DNA from: Cotesia glomerata
Lineage: Eukaryota > Arthropoda > Insecta > Hymenoptera > Braconidae
Reading direction: 5' to 3'
Assembly (NCBI RefSeq): GCF_020080835.1
Contig: NC_058160.1
Span: forward strand, 7,381,515 to 7,445,514
Length of the DNA stretch: 64,000 nt
In this document: positions 13,401 through 24,727 of the stretch, piece after piece
Layout of the letters: each line of letters opens with the position of its first letter
Position numbering within the stretch: the first letter of the stretch is position 1
Position numbers and translations under genes: made by a program
Notes under the pieces: generated by a model
Databases searched by the model: none
Told to the model about the DNA's origin: nothing
What the model saw: the letters and a program-made list of their open reading frames with translations, nothing else

Positions 13401-14044
13401 CAACTGCTATGTTATGAAATTATATTTTCTATGTTAGCATAAGAAAATATGATTTTTCGGTTGTTTTTTTTTACTATTCTATTATAAGAGCGAATAATTT
13501 CCATTTACATGCGCAATGTCATAAATTTAAACGAAATTCTTTTTATTGCAACAATGTTTTGGGGTGTGGTTACAAGTTCTAAATGAAAAAACTTGTTTTT
13601 TATTATTATGTATTGTATACAGGAACCATTATTTATGCTTTTATTTTAAACCTAAATCAAGATGAATTACAGTAAAATATAAATTAAATTTTTTAGTTTT
13701 AACTATCCATTTTTTACATAATTTTTATTATTAATGTAATAACATTTAATATTAGAAAATGAAATTTTATTAATCTTAAATTAAGTATTTAGCCAAAGAT
13801 AATAGAATGTGACCAGTTAATAGCAATATTATAAATTAGATTCTATAATATTTAATTAAAAATAAGAATAATACAATATTTCGTTAATGTTATGACATTA
13901 AATTAAATTCAAGTTGAACGTTTGGTAGCGTAATAGGTTTTTATAACCTTTTAGTGACGTATTATAAACAAATTATGAAAAAATCTTACCGCTATTTAGT
14001 GACAAAACCAAAACTAACAAAAAACGCCTACTGGTAAGATCCAT
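6567..14044 (-). CDS. Secreted, probably GPI-anchored Cys-rich protein
   Basis: Complete 644-residue model from nine exons: 14044-13990, 12588-12238, 12139-11982, 10251-10104, 9818-9392, 8530-8376, 8315-8076, 8005-7773 and 6734-6567. All phases match and lengths sum to 1935 bases. Residues 1-18 form a signal peptide (MDLTSRR then LLVLVLSL). Residues 20-60 are a low-complexity linker repeating NSTIE/NSTIQ, with potential N-glycosylation sites. The remainder is a run of Cys/Trp-rich modules, e.g. GDWFSWENG, GVWQFAYQ, GDWFVGKNHFF, CSWVQFPGQIKW. The C-terminus is a 16-residue hydrophobic tail ending in SIFK, typical of GPI attachment rather than a transmembrane receptor. It resembles an uncharacterised arthropod family which I associate, from memory, with DUF7042-DUF7045 domains. 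Function is unknown. One donor is weak (GTCATT at 11981) and another is GTACAC. Confidence 0.85.
6895..7590. repeat. Inverted/tandem repeat cluster with (AT)n
   Basis: A unit of about 75 bases containing GATGTGGGTACTCAAATGAAA, then CTCGATGA and GAGCTTATAT, occurs several times in alternating orientation. A pure (AT)n tract of 64 bases (7395-7458) sits between units. It lies in the last intron of the minus-strand gene. A diverged copy of the same paired unit lies at about 37905-38105. Confidence 0.7.
8623..9363 (-). repeat. TTAA-flanked MITE, copy B
   Basis: Inverted copy of 4966-5694, flanked by TTAA at 8623-8626 and 9360-9363. One end reads GGGGGAAAGCCACTGT. It sits in an intron of the minus-strand gene, only 28 bases from the splice donor end of exon 9818-9392. 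Confidence 0.85.
11341..11535. repeat. Dispersed repeat (pair of 52951-53105)
   Basis: Contains TGAATTGTAACGTTCAAATAG-like and TTACTTATTACAAAT-like stretches shared in order with 52951-53105, ending in TTTTTTCCGTGTA. No clear ends. It lies in an intron of the minus-strand gene. Confidence 0.5.
11580..11840. repeat. Region rich in TTTACGGTA / TACCGTAAA motifs
   Basis: The short motif ACGGTAA or its complement recurs many times in 260 bases within an intron, as in the interior of a MITE built of short inverted motifs. Ends were not resolved. Confidence 0.4.
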
Positions 14045-16339
14045 TTTCAAAATTTTTTAGTAGTTTTCAATTTTAAAAACAGAACTTTTTAAAACTAAAC
14101 ATATCAACAGAGGAAATTTAATGACTAATTTTTTAATAAAAAACTACAATTCTTTATTACGATATGTATAGGTACATACACACGCCCTAACTGTATGTTA
14201 CATGCTTCGGACATAGATCGACATAAATCGGCTACAGTCTCACCAGCAGAAGAATATTATTGAAGCATTGGTAAAGGAATAAGCTTTCTTATATTACGTC
14301 AGAATAATTCTTCCGCTTTAGCTGACCACTGAAACCCATAAGAACAGGTTTACACGTATTATGATTTTCTTTGAAATTGGTACTGGTACTGGTACTTGTG
14401 TATCAACGCTCATCTCATTGTTCTAAAAAGACGTCTAATATAAGCTCTGAGCAAGATCACGTCAAGTAGACCCTCGTTTTCCACTTGATCATAAAATTAA
14501 GTCTATATATTCAAAATCTTAAACTTTAATAAATAACGCACATAATCATTAAAAAAACTTCATTATTTTACCGAAAAATCAAGGAAATTTTCATTTGTTA
14601 ACTTAAAAGTTAATTAACTATAGGATAATAAACAAATAATGTCAAGCTATTAATATTTTTATAAAATACAGATATTTGACAATAAATCCGGAAAATTTCA
14701 TTAATTTATCTTTAACGGTTGATTTGTAATCAATTTTTTAATTAAAATGAAAATGTAATTAATTGCTAAAATGAAAATTGTGAAAAATCGTTGGGGGAGC
14801 GGGGGGGGGGGTTAATTTTTCATTGTGAGTACTTGAGAAAAAAATATAAAAACTTAATTTTCATGATCAAGTAGAAAATGAAGGGTCCACTTGACGTGAT
14901 CTTGCTCTCTGTGAATTATTATTAGACGAATTATATTGAATTTTTGATCCTTAATGTTATGCTCGAATGATAATTAATTTAGCAGATATTTTATAAATTT
15001 AAGAATTTTTTCAACAAATAAATTATGTCAAAGAAAATGAAAAAAAAAAAATTGACATTTAGAAAATTAAAAAAATAAAAAACGCAATTTTTTAGAAATA
15101 ATTTTTCGGAGCATATTTATTTATTAAAAAAAATTAAAAAATGGTCAAGCGACTGCTAACTTTAATGTCATTATGCTCGACTAACTTTAATTTTTAAGGC
15201 TTCGAGAAGCTGAAATAAAAAATAGATGAATTTATTATAAAGTATATATTATACAATATGCATATATATTATTTAATTAATGATATCTTTTTGGTTTATT
15301 TATTAGATACTATGAAAATTTCAAATATTGCTTATGAAATTTAATTAACAATAATATTAAATATTTTTATATTCTAAAATTAGCGGATATCTAATCGTTT
15401 TTTTGGTTTTATTAAAAAAAAATTAATAAAATCACTAAGAAGATATGTAACTGAGTAAATTTGAAGCTGAGTACAGTAGAATTTAGCTAGAGATGAATCT
15501 GAATTAAAATTTGAGTAAAGTTAAAGCTTAATACAGTTAAAATTGAGTAAAGATGCAACTGATTAGAGTTAAACTTGAATTTAAAAGTAATTGAATAAAA
15601 ATATAACTGGCTCTTCTACTTTTTACTAAAAAATTATTAGATTATTTTTCAACTTTTGAATTTTTTGAGCATTTTATCGTAACAAAGTATTTATGACGAT
15701 AAAATTCATAATGATTGATTTCAATTAATGGTAATTAATGTCTATTACATCAAGGTAATAAAAGTTTAATTTAATTCAATATAACTTTATTTTACGTTGA
15801 AAAAAAAAGTTAAACTATATGTATTAGTTTTCCATAGGATTCCACTTTTTAAGTAGAAAAAAATTGACCGTCCATTGCTGACCATATAATTATATGCATA
15901 TAAATGAAAAGATTATTTTAACTCAATTATTAGTTAGAAATTGTAATAAAAGTAGTCTCGCAAACTATTGATTCACATAGAAGAGTAAAAATACTCTTGA
16001 TGAAATCATTTTTTCTTGCAAAATGTTCTTGTCATCTGAAAATATCAAATTTATTTTATAGTTTGCTAGAATAGATTTATAAATATCTATTTCGCGCCGT
16101 GACATATATACTTATCACATTTATAGACATTAGCATGTAGAAAAATATACATATATATGTACATACTTATATTGACTTACGAGTTGATTGATCATGTGTG
16201 ATATACATTGTAGATGTCACGCATTATATACATATATGTAGAGTAGATATATTTTTATTTTTAAACGCACACATAAATGTATTTTATTTTGTAAGTTCAC
16301 ATATTCATCAAAAAAATCATAATTTAACTGTGATAAAAA
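14045..16339. other. Intergenic space between divergent genes
   Basis: Separates the start codons of the GPI-type protein gene (minus) and the M6P-receptor-like gene (plus), so both promoters should lie here. I recognise no defined core promoter element. It contains the MITE 14449-14907 and an unusual G-run at 14793-14811. Confidence 0.5.
14449..14907. repeat. MITE with 50-60 bp TIRs (GAGCAAGATCACGTCAAGT)
   Basis: The left end reads GAGCAAGATCACGTCAAGT and continues into ...CACTTGATCATAAAATTAAG; the right end is the inverse. A fragment of the same family starts at 44881. No transposase. Target duplication is unclear. Confidence 0.7.
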
Positions 16340-19300
16340 ATGTTTAACAGTATAAATTCATTTGTTACATTTGGAATAATAATATTTATAATTAATTATG
16401 CAAAATCACACTGTGTTGAACAGTCAGCATGTACTTGTTTGCGTGATGACAAAAGAGGTTATGATTTGAGACCATTGGCAGATCAAGGGTTTGTAGATTA
16501 GTTTTAATATTTTTAGAAGTTGACATCTAATATTTATTGTTATTAAGAATTATTTTTTATTTTTTCAGTCCATTTCATAATAAAAAAAATAATTTCACCT
16601 TTCAACCATGCAGGAATGTAGATTTGACATTCAAAAACTCGAATGACAGCGACTGTCAAGAATCATCAGTAATTATCAATTTTATTATTTTTTTACTTTA
16701 ACATAAGACATTACTGTACAAATACTTGAGAGTTAATTATATTCTTAAAAGGCATTGAGGACTATCATTCGTTTTATAGATTTGTTTGCTGAGTCGATCA
16801 AATCGGTCAATAAGCTTGGGTAAAGCTGAAGATTCAATATGGTCATCTCCATTGAACAATAAAAATGGTATGCACTTGGTATTTCACCACGAAAATTACA
16901 TGACTAAAATTAAATTAGAATGTTGCCATGGTTGTGTGACGACGTTGGTAGATCAAAATTCTACTGATACAGAATATGTAAGTGAATTGTTACAAATAAA
17001 TATAATTAGCCTTGAGAAATCTTAATAGTTTAATACGCAGTAAAATAATAATAAAGTAAAATTTTTATTTACTGTTTTAGAACTTGACGTTGACATCAGA
17101 GAGTAACTGTCTAATAACTATGAGAAGAGGACTTTCAACAGGATCTATATTAGTTATTCTCTTGCTTGTTTTCACCGGAATTTACTTTGCTAGCGGTGCT
17201 CTAGCATTAAGGTTTTTACGAGGCGCTGTTGGATTGGAATTAATTCCTAATTATGAATTTTGGTCTGATCTTCCTGGACTTGTTAGGGTGAGTACCAAAA
17301 TATTATAAACAAATAATATTGCTATCGTTTATATAGAAATTAAAAATACAACTCTTGTTTTTATTTATGAAAACAATTAAGAACAAAAATTAAATACTTA
17401 GTAAATGTTCTGAAATAAGATATCAAATACTTTTGGAAATTCAAAAAGTTAAGCCAAAATTTCTTTAACAGATACCTCATCATAATTTACATTTAACGTG
17501 AAATATTTAATATTTATTTATAGATTTTTTCGAGTTGTAAAAACGATATTGAAATAGTTTTTGTTTCATTTTATTTATTTATTTCCTTTTATACAACCCA
17601 ACAGCCAAAAGGCCAATAACAGAGTCTTTAAATAAGTTGATACAGATTACAAAGTATAACTTAATACTAAGTGCGCTGTACTGGTAGCTTATACAAAAGA
17701 GAAGTAATAAAACAAAAAATAATAAGATATAAAGAAAATACTGGTGTATTTACAAATATTCCCAAAAAATATAATATCATATCATAATTAATTATTATTA
17801 TTACAAAAAATAAATATTGACTGAAGATGTATAACTAAAAATGTTTAACTAAAGATGTGAGGGATAAGATGCAAGTGAGATTTACATTCAGATGGTTTAA
17901 ATATGGACATGATTATCAGTTTATTAATTGGACTTGGTTATTTATTATTTGTTATCTGAGAGATATTAATAGAGCTGCGATTTCATTGTTATTACTTTAC
18001 TTGAAAAACATAACATATCAGTAGTTAGTAAAATTTTTGATAAAAACTAATATTTTTGGGTGATAAATACAAGCCCGATTTACGGAATGAATAAAAAACT
18101 AATAAATAATGTCTTCAGAAATTAATAATTAATAATAATAGAATATTTGATCGTCATCGAATTTTTTGTACCAAGAAATTGTTAATTGAGTAAAAGTATT
18201 TTTTTTTTCTCAGTGTAATAAATTAATTTCATTTTATCAAAGATGTATTCATTTTCATTAGTTTAACAAATTATATTAGTTATTATAAAATTTATAAAAC
18301 AAAACATATTATTAGCTAAAAACTCTTATTGCGTTTTTTTTATCGTTTTCATTTTTAATTGAATGATCACAATTATTAATAATACTTCCATAAAAAACAC
18401 AGTTTTCAAACTTGATATTAGAGCAATTAAAAATCGTATCTCCACTAAATATACAGTTTTGATAATTGATAATTTGATTATTCAAATTTAAATTTGTAGA
18501 TAAGCATTCTGACGATGGTTTATTGGTAGGAGTATTGAATTGACTTTAATATTACTTTGATATTAAATTAACAGACGACAAAACAACATTAATAATTATT
18601 TTTAAGGTTGAAGGTAGCAACAGAAATGACAGCGGTTAACAATTTGTTATAGCGACAGAATAAATAGTCCCTAGTTGCGAGTGTAATTACGCATGAGAAA
18701 TTTTTTCCTCTCGCTGTTATAGGGAGCGCGCGTGTACTTCTCACAGGGAGTAAATGTTAAACTTTCATTCCTGCCATTAGGAAGGAAAGTACATACTTTC
18801 GACCGAGGTATGAAGAAATAGTATATTACACACCTAGGGAAGTAAAGTAAGAAATGTCTCAGATCACATGTAATTGTTGTCCGAGGCGAAGCCGAGGTCA
18901 ACAAACATGTGATCTGAGGCTTTCTTATTTACTTCCCGTGGAGTGTATACTATTTTTTTGTCCGACGAAGGCGGAAAGCGGCAACTTTGTTTAGCGCAGC
19001 GGGACGAAAGTTGCCACTTTCCGCCCGGAGGGCAAAAAAAAAATTTTCTCACCTTGAGAAAATTTTCCTCTTGAATATTTGATACCCATTTTAGATTAGT
19101 TTAGCACGCAATTATACATATTGAATGAAAGAAAATAGTTCAATATTATTTGATCTTCCCATTTGACATATTCGTCAATAAAAATATTAATGAAAATTTA
19201 TTATCGAGATATTTAATTTTTTGGAGCCAGAGAAAAATTTTCTCAAGACAAGAAAATTTACTTCTGTCAAGAACTTAATTTTTTGGAGCAAGAGAAAAAT

Positions 19301-21810
19301 TTTCTCAAAACAAGAAAATTTTCTTGATTTAAATAAATTGTCTTGGATCAAGATACGTATTTCTTGAAGCAAGAGAATTCATTTTGTTGGAATAAGTGAA
19401 ATTTCTTGTGTAAAAAAAAAAATTTTTTTTTGCCCAAGAAAATAATTAGCAAGAAAAATATTTTCTTGGTTCAAGTGAACCATTCTTTCTGTGCACGTAA
19501 AATCATCTCATAGTGATGACAGTCGAGTAATTTTTTAGTAATATCAGAGTAAAATAGTATACACGCCAGAGATGACAGGAGGATACTCGCCTTTGGCTCG
19601 GGAGGCAATTTTACACAGGCTTAGAATATTCTACTTCTCTCCCTCGGTGGGTAATATACTATTTCGAGGTACGAGATTTTTTAATTAAGCTGTTGAATCT
19701 ATTATCTAGTGTCGACTGTTATTGATCTACCACGTTAAGAATTTGTAGGCTTTGTATAAGCTAGTTTAAATCTTAACTTATTTTCTCTTCCATTTGTGGA
19801 GACGATATCATTCCACTATTTTTATTGCCATCAAAAGAAAGTTATTGTTGTTGTTAAGGCTGGACTGGATTGAATGAGTCAGAATCACCACTATGCCTAC
19901 CAGTCTGAGGTAATCTTTTTTTTTTATAAATGCTGCCATTACACTGTATATGTGGATTACTCTTAAGATTATGTAGCATCTGGTTTTGTTGATCTTAAGT
20001 ACTAAGATTTCTCAGCGCTTGCATAAGCTGTTGTAGGGCTTGTCTTGTCATCGGTATCATACCACTTTGGCTTTGAGGACTTACATCGACAACAGGCTTA
20101 CCAACAATATTGTCTTGTTATGTCGTCGGTTTGTATTAAACACAGCCCTACGTTATCTTGATAACTGTGCCTGTCGTTATCACTACTGTAATTGTCTCAG
20201 TATCAATTTGTCCTTAATACTTGAACAGAATGATGCCCTACATTTTGTTTCTTGGTAATATTTCGCATGGTAGCAACATTATGCAATAAGTTGTTTGCAA
20301 ATTGAACAACTACCGTTTGTTTTTCATTCACAACGTTTGGTATGTCTAAATGACAGCTAAACAACCGACAATTGATGTTCCGATACTGACACGCGTGAAC
20401 TAACTATTGTATAAATCTCTCAATTAATATTTCTCTTGCTTCCTGGGGATTATCTTGTCTTACTGTCGCACGATATTGAACTTGAAGATCTGATTGACTT
20501 ATGGGTCCATCAACAATGCTATCTTGTTGTTGTATTTTATTGGCAACATTCATTGTTGATTCCTTTTGATTTTGTTGTGGTTCCATTATTTTCTGATGAA
20601 CTTTGCTGCGGAGCAAGAGTTCTAGCGGAATTTTATTGCATTCAGTACCACCAGTACAGGGTTTTTTCTCTCTGTGTAGAGTTTAGTTTTATCTAGATCA
20701 CTAATGTAAGCTCTTTTCATGACTGTCAGTCATTACTATGCATTAGCGCAAAATAGTAGCTGTGATCTTGATCTTTGTGAACTATATCTTGTTATTGATC
20801 AGCGTAGCTATAGATCCAAGATCCAATTGAATGAGTGAATAATGGTCGGCTTGTGGTGGTGATTCAACCTTTGTGAAGAATGTGTTTTTAATTTAATTTG
20901 ACAGTAGAGTTTATTTCAGATTAATACAAATTGTGTTCGATTATTTTTACATTTATTCAATTAAATATAAGTTACAAAATAGATTGGATTAGAAACGCTT
21001 AATTTTCATGCTCAGAAAAAAAATTAACGAATCAAGAAAATCATTTTGAAGAGCTTCATCGTCTTGATTTAAGTTGAAAAGTTCTTGAACTGATAAATTT
21101 TTCTTAGTTTTAGTAAATTTAATTTAATTCAAGAATTTTTTGTCTTGACTCAAGGGAATTAAATTCTTTAAAATTATTTTCTTAAAATTGAAATTAACAA
21201 TCAGTGAATACAAATTGCATAATAAGAACGTGACATTGGCTTAGTTGTAAATTTTTTTACAATCGTAATGTCAACAGTTAATTTTAACTCAACTAAATTT
21301 GAGTTACGATTTTTGGTAAATTATTCAAACCCTAAATAATGTTTACAGAAAGAGAAATAACTCTTATATGAGATAAAAGTAAAATGGACCGACAAAAGTT
21401 TTGTGAATTAAAAATATATAATTGAAAGAAAAGTTTCCGATTATAATTTATTTTAAATGTAGTTCTATTGTATTTTAAACTTAAATTTTTACGGATACTT
21501 AAAAGATTGAATAAAACTAAAAAAATAAACAGAAAATTAATATTCATTAAGACTGGAAGTTAAAATTTTAATGCATAACTTTTGAAAATTTAAACTTTCA
21601 TGTTATAATTGAAATTAAGCTTTTATTTATTCGAAGAAAAATAACAATTTTAAAGTTTCTAGAATATTAATTTGTTATTTTATCTTTTGAATTCAAATTT
21701 TTTTATAAACATAATTTCATTACTAATATATTGTTCTTTTCTTTTTTGTTTAGGACGGAGTGACATTTACACTTAGCGGTTGTTCGCCGGTAAGTTACGA
21801 AAGAATATAA
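16340..21810 (+). CDS. M6PR: Cation-dependent mannose-6-phosphate receptor-like
   Basis: A 236-residue model from exons 16340-16488, 16569-16668, 16780-16977, 17081-17287 and 21754-21810. An N-terminal signal sequence (VTFGIIIFIINYA) precedes a roughly 130-residue luminal Cys-rich region with the spacing of a mannose-6-phosphate receptor homology domain, including ECCHGC. A transmembrane segment (SILVILLLVFTGIYFASGAL) and the family tail follow: RFLRGAVGLELIPNYEFWSDLPGLV then DGVTFTLSGCSP. This juxtamembrane block is the strongest match to CD-MPR. In vertebrates the receptor carries M6P-tagged hydrolases from Golgi to endosomes. The model ends VSYERI-stop, where YERI fits the YXX-hydrophobic endocytic motif. 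A good donor (GTAAGT, 21790) overlaps this end, so another last exon is possible. The last intron is 4.5 kb and full of repeats. Ligand-binding residues were not verified. Confidence 0.78.
17565..17900 (-). repeat. Non-LTR retrotransposon 3' tail fragment
   Basis: On the minus strand it runs through CTGTTGGGTTGTATAAAAGG into (AAATAAAT) repeats, the usual 3' end of a LINE. It is similar in layout to the 3' end of the element at 55441-58140. No coding part was recognised. Confidence 0.5.
18113..18215. repeat. Half copy of the CACTGAG-type MITE
   Basis: Nearly identical to bases 850-952 of the nested element in TCF25: starts CTTCAGAAATTAATAATTAA and ends TTTTTCTCAGTG followed by TA. The other half is missing. 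Confidence 0.7.
18816..18955. repeat. Palindromic element, AAATAGTATA family (1)
   Basis: A 140 bp near-perfect palindrome from AAATAGTATATTACACACC to GTGTATACTATTT. The arms contain AGGGAAGTAAA and CTCAGATCACATGT; the centre is GC-rich (CCGAGGCGAAGCCGAGG). It lies in the M6PR-like last intron. Confidence 0.75.
18970..19024. repeat. GC-rich hairpin next to palindrome 1
   Basis: GGCGGAAAGCGGCAACTTTG pairs with CGAAAGTTGCCACTTTCCGCC (one-base bulge) around a short GC-rich loop. It starts 15 bases after the previous palindrome and may be part of the same insertion. Confidence 0.6.
19213..19490. repeat. CTTGATTCAAG-rich element with 62 bp tandem duplication
   Basis: A unit beginning TTAATTTTTTGGAGC occurs at 19213 and again at 19275. 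The rest is built of TTTTCTTGA/TCAAGAAAA inverted motifs and ends TTTCTGTGCACG, matching the ends of the CACTGAG/CACAG MITE family. Confidence 0.55.
19551..19664. repeat. Palindromic element, AAATAGTATA family (2)
   Basis: A 114 bp element beginning AAAATAGTATACACGCCAGA and ending GGGTAATATACTATTT, with core CGCCTTTGGCTCGGGAGGC. The same length and core type occur at 42422-42535. Confidence 0.7.
20404..20616 (-). pseudogene. Gln-rich open frame, possible decayed coding DNA
   Basis: A 70-codon frame in the M6PR-like last intron, rich in Gln, Glu and Asn (EPQQNQKEST, NKIQQQDSI). The surrounding 19.8-20.7 kb has less A/T-homopolymer than the rest of the intron and further Gln-rich stretches in other frames. 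This could be a decayed mobile-element gag or a low-complexity gene fragment. I recognise no domain. Confidence 0.25.
21014..21185. repeat. Degraded CACTGAG-type MITE fragment
   Basis: Starts with GCTCAGAAAAAAAATTAACG and contains several TCAAGAA/TTCTTGA motifs; the right end is not clear. Confidence 0.4.
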
Positions 21811-22167
21811 ATTCTATGATAAATATCATTTTCCTGTGCAGTGTAACTTGAGAGAAATTGAATCATAAGTTGAAAATTGAGAGCAGCCATTCAAAAACTT
21901 CAAGTAATCTTTTGTTTATTTTATTTTTCATATTATTTTATTCATATTATTAAGAAATATTCGTGTGACAAGCAGAATCAAGATTTCTTGCAATAAAAAA
22001 AAAACTTATTCACAATCATCATAACTTTTGAAATTCACAATATGTATAGTATGTTAGACTGTCGTAAATTCATTGATTTATTATTATGGGCGTTATAAAC
22101 ATATAAAACTTCAACGACAGAATTTATTTCTTTCTTAATAAGAATATATATTTTTTTTCATATAACC

Positions 22168-22585
22168 TGCATTGAAAATGTGAGTTTCAATGCCTGTTGA
22201 GCCAACCGAAACTAGACAATTTCAGACCAATGCGACTGTGCCGGGCAGGTATCAATTATTTCTTCCCGGCGGACAGAAAATGACGATTTTCTGTCCGCGA
22301 GGTGAAGTTGCAGCTTTATTTTCAATCCTATCAATTGTTTGTTTATTATATACCTTTATAATTGTCATTCTAACCGTTAACTGTACTGACATATTATAAT
22401 TGTTATTAAGCATAAATAAGAATGATAAAAGAAAACTTGTCAATTTACGAACAATGTTTGGTAAAAAATAAACTATTACTTTCTATTTTATTATAAGTTT
22501 CATAATAAAATGGTATTTTCGCTGTTCGTCTGAAACTATCTAGTTCTGGTTGGCTCCAGTCATTGAAACTAGAATTTTTAATGCA
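22168..22585. repeat. 418 bp element with imperfect 60 bp TIRs
   Basis: The left arm (TGCATTGAAAATGTGAGTTT, then GAGCCAACCGAAACTAG) is mirrored by the right arm (CTAGTTCTGGTTGGCTCCAG to AATTTTTAATGCA). A small internal hairpin CGGACAGAAAATGACGATTT...TGTCCG lies at 22269-22300. A 69-codon open frame inside crosses the hairpin and is probably fortuitous. Confidence 0.6.
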
Positions 22586-22593
22586 ACTTATAT

Positions 22594-22729
22594 GAAAAAT
22601 ATAATGTGTGACGCGGGATGAAACACGATTTCAGACCGAGTGATGCCAGCCCTCGCTTCGCTCGACCAGGCAACTTCACTCTGGTCTGAAATCGTTTTGT
22701 TTCATCCCTAGTCACACAATATACTATTT
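22594..22729. repeat. Palindromic element, AAATAGTATA family (3)
   Basis: Ends AAATATAATGTGTGACGCGG and CTAGTCACACAATATACTATTT. The arms contain GGGATGAAAC and ATTTCAGACC; the centre CCCTCGCTTCGCTCG is GC-rich. It follows the 22168-22585 element by 8 bases. Confidence 0.7.
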
Positions 22730-23847
22730 AATTAGATAAATATATTTGATTTACGCGCAACGTGACATTTCTGGTCAGTGATGTATAATGTAATTTTAAG
22801 AAAATTAATTACTCTACGTCGTGTCTATTTTTTGACAGATATACAGAGTGTAGAGAAGATTATTATATTATAAATATTAATTGATTTATTAGAGTTATAG
22901 ATGAGAGCTATAAATTAATATTTAATTTTTTGATATTGTGCAGTGCTTTAAAAATTTTTTAATTCTATAAAGAGTTTGAAATTATCAAAAATTAGATAAG
23001 TTATAAAAATTATATTTTTATAAATACGTATCTATTGCTCTCTGTTTTCTTTGATATACAATAAATTATATCGATAAAAATATCGAGATATAATAATCCC
23101 AATTGGAAAGACAATAATTGTTTCTGTTTTATAACTTATACAATATTCTGAGTTAGAACAAGATGGTTACAATAATATTGAGTAATTCAATAATAATTTA
23201 ATACGTTTGTAAGTTAATAATAAATATTTATTAATACTAAGGAGTTGATATTTGATGTATCAAAAATTTGAAGCCTTTTTTGATTTATCAATTCTACATT
23301 ATTCATCTTAAGCATGTCGCGATACCCACGTTCTAAGATGCCGTGAATCACATTTATAAAATTTTACAGCAGACAGTAAAAACAGTTAATTTTTAACATT
23401 AATTAAATGGGATCAGACAGATAAGAAAGTTTATTTAAAAGTAGTTTAAATATTTATTTAAAAGCTATTCAACTATTTTAGCTCTAAATGTTTAATATGA
23501 GGTGCATAATATTGTTACGATTCAATTTTTTCTATGAAGTCCAGTTAAATTTTGTGAGTTACGTTATCTTAGAACGTCGGTATCGATGTGCTAATAATTT
23601 ACCAAAGTTGTTATTTAAGAGCTGTGTTACAATTGTAATAAAATTTATTAAATTTTCATTCAAAAGATTAACAAATTTTTAGAAGAGTCGAAGTATCCAC
23701 TTTACACGGCTATTCTATTAACAAGATAAAAAAAATAAACAAAATTGAAAGAAAAAATTTGAAATTTCAGAAAATAGCTTTTCTATTCTACCAAAAATTA
23801 ATATTGAGGAATTATTTGTGTAATTATTTTTTCTACTGTGGTGATTA

Positions 23848-24187
23848 GGGTGCATCAAAATTTAATCTTCGAAAGCAACCTTTTAAAATTGGAATTTTGA
23901 ATTTCGCTTTTAACAGGAGCTGTATTTGGGCATTTCCTGATATATTTTGGTGTGTCACGATTTATTTGATATTCACAGAATTTTTTAACAGGAGTCGTTT
24001 GGCCAAATTTTGAAATTCCAGAAAAAATGCTTCAACAAAACTCCTGTTAAACAATTATGTGAGCATCAAATAAATCCTGACACATCAAAATATCTCAGGA
24101 AATGCCCAAACCTGACTCCTGTTAAAAGCGGAACTCAAAATTCCAATTTTAAAAGGTAGCTTTTAGAGATTAAATTTTGACGCACCC
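23848..24187. repeat. TA-flanked foldback MITE, copy 1
   Basis: GGGTGCATCAAAATTTAATC at the left and the inverse GATTAAATTTTGACGCACCC at the right, with TA on both sides. Almost the whole element folds on itself. Copy 2 is at 52597-52945. Confidence 0.8.
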
Positions 24188-24199
24188 TAGTGCTGATAC

Positions 24200-24490
24200 T
24201 TAAGGAGGTATCGTGAAAAATCACTTTTCTTACAATATTCTTCAATTTTTGAACACGCATACTTTTAAGTGTCCTCTATACGAATAAATTTTTTTTAATA
24301 GTCCTTACGGTGCTAATTTTCGAAATATTAGCAATTAAAAATCGTACATTTAACATGTATTCCCTATCCTGACCGTAGTTAGAGTAAACATTTTATTGAA
24401 TAACAACCATACTTTTCTTAGGATTTTTTTGAAAAACTGAGAATATTTAATTGAAGTTATAAGTATTTTTTATCAAAAATAACATAAACA
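24200..24490. repeat. Dispersed repeat starting TTAAGGAGGTA, copy 1
   Basis: About 290 bp closely matching 58417-58710 (TTAAGGAGGTATCGTGAAAA, then CCTTACGGTGCTAATTTTCG). The left end carries TTAA; the right end is not a visible inverse. It lies 12 bases right of the previous MITE. Confidence 0.7.
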
Positions 24491-24497
24491 AGCGGTA

Positions 24498-24727
24498 GGG
24501 TAAAAGTACCGTTTGTGGCCACTGTACCGTTTATGGCCATTTATTGTTCAAATAAACGACAGAAATAAATTTATATTAATAAACTATAACAAACTCAATT
24601 TGTTTTAATATAAACTTCTTAAAACTCAACAAAAATATGATTATAATATTATAATTTTTTATAAATTAATTCAAATGTTAACTGGCCACAACTAGTGCTA
24701 AGGTGGCCAAAAACGGTACTTCTACCC
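24498..24727. repeat. TA-flanked MITE, GGGTAAAAGTACCGT ends
   Basis: The left TIR GGGTAAAAGTACCGTTTGTG and the inverse of the right end GGGTAGAAGTACCGTTTTTG agree, with TA on both sides (24496-24497, 24728-24729). At 230 bp it is a mariner-type non-autonomous element. Confidence 0.75.

Noticed and set aside
22190..22399. 69-codon plus frame after the M6PR-like gene, with a hydrophobic segment
   Set aside because: It lies within a terminal-inverted-repeat element and spans its internal hairpin; it was considered and dropped as the last M6PR exon.
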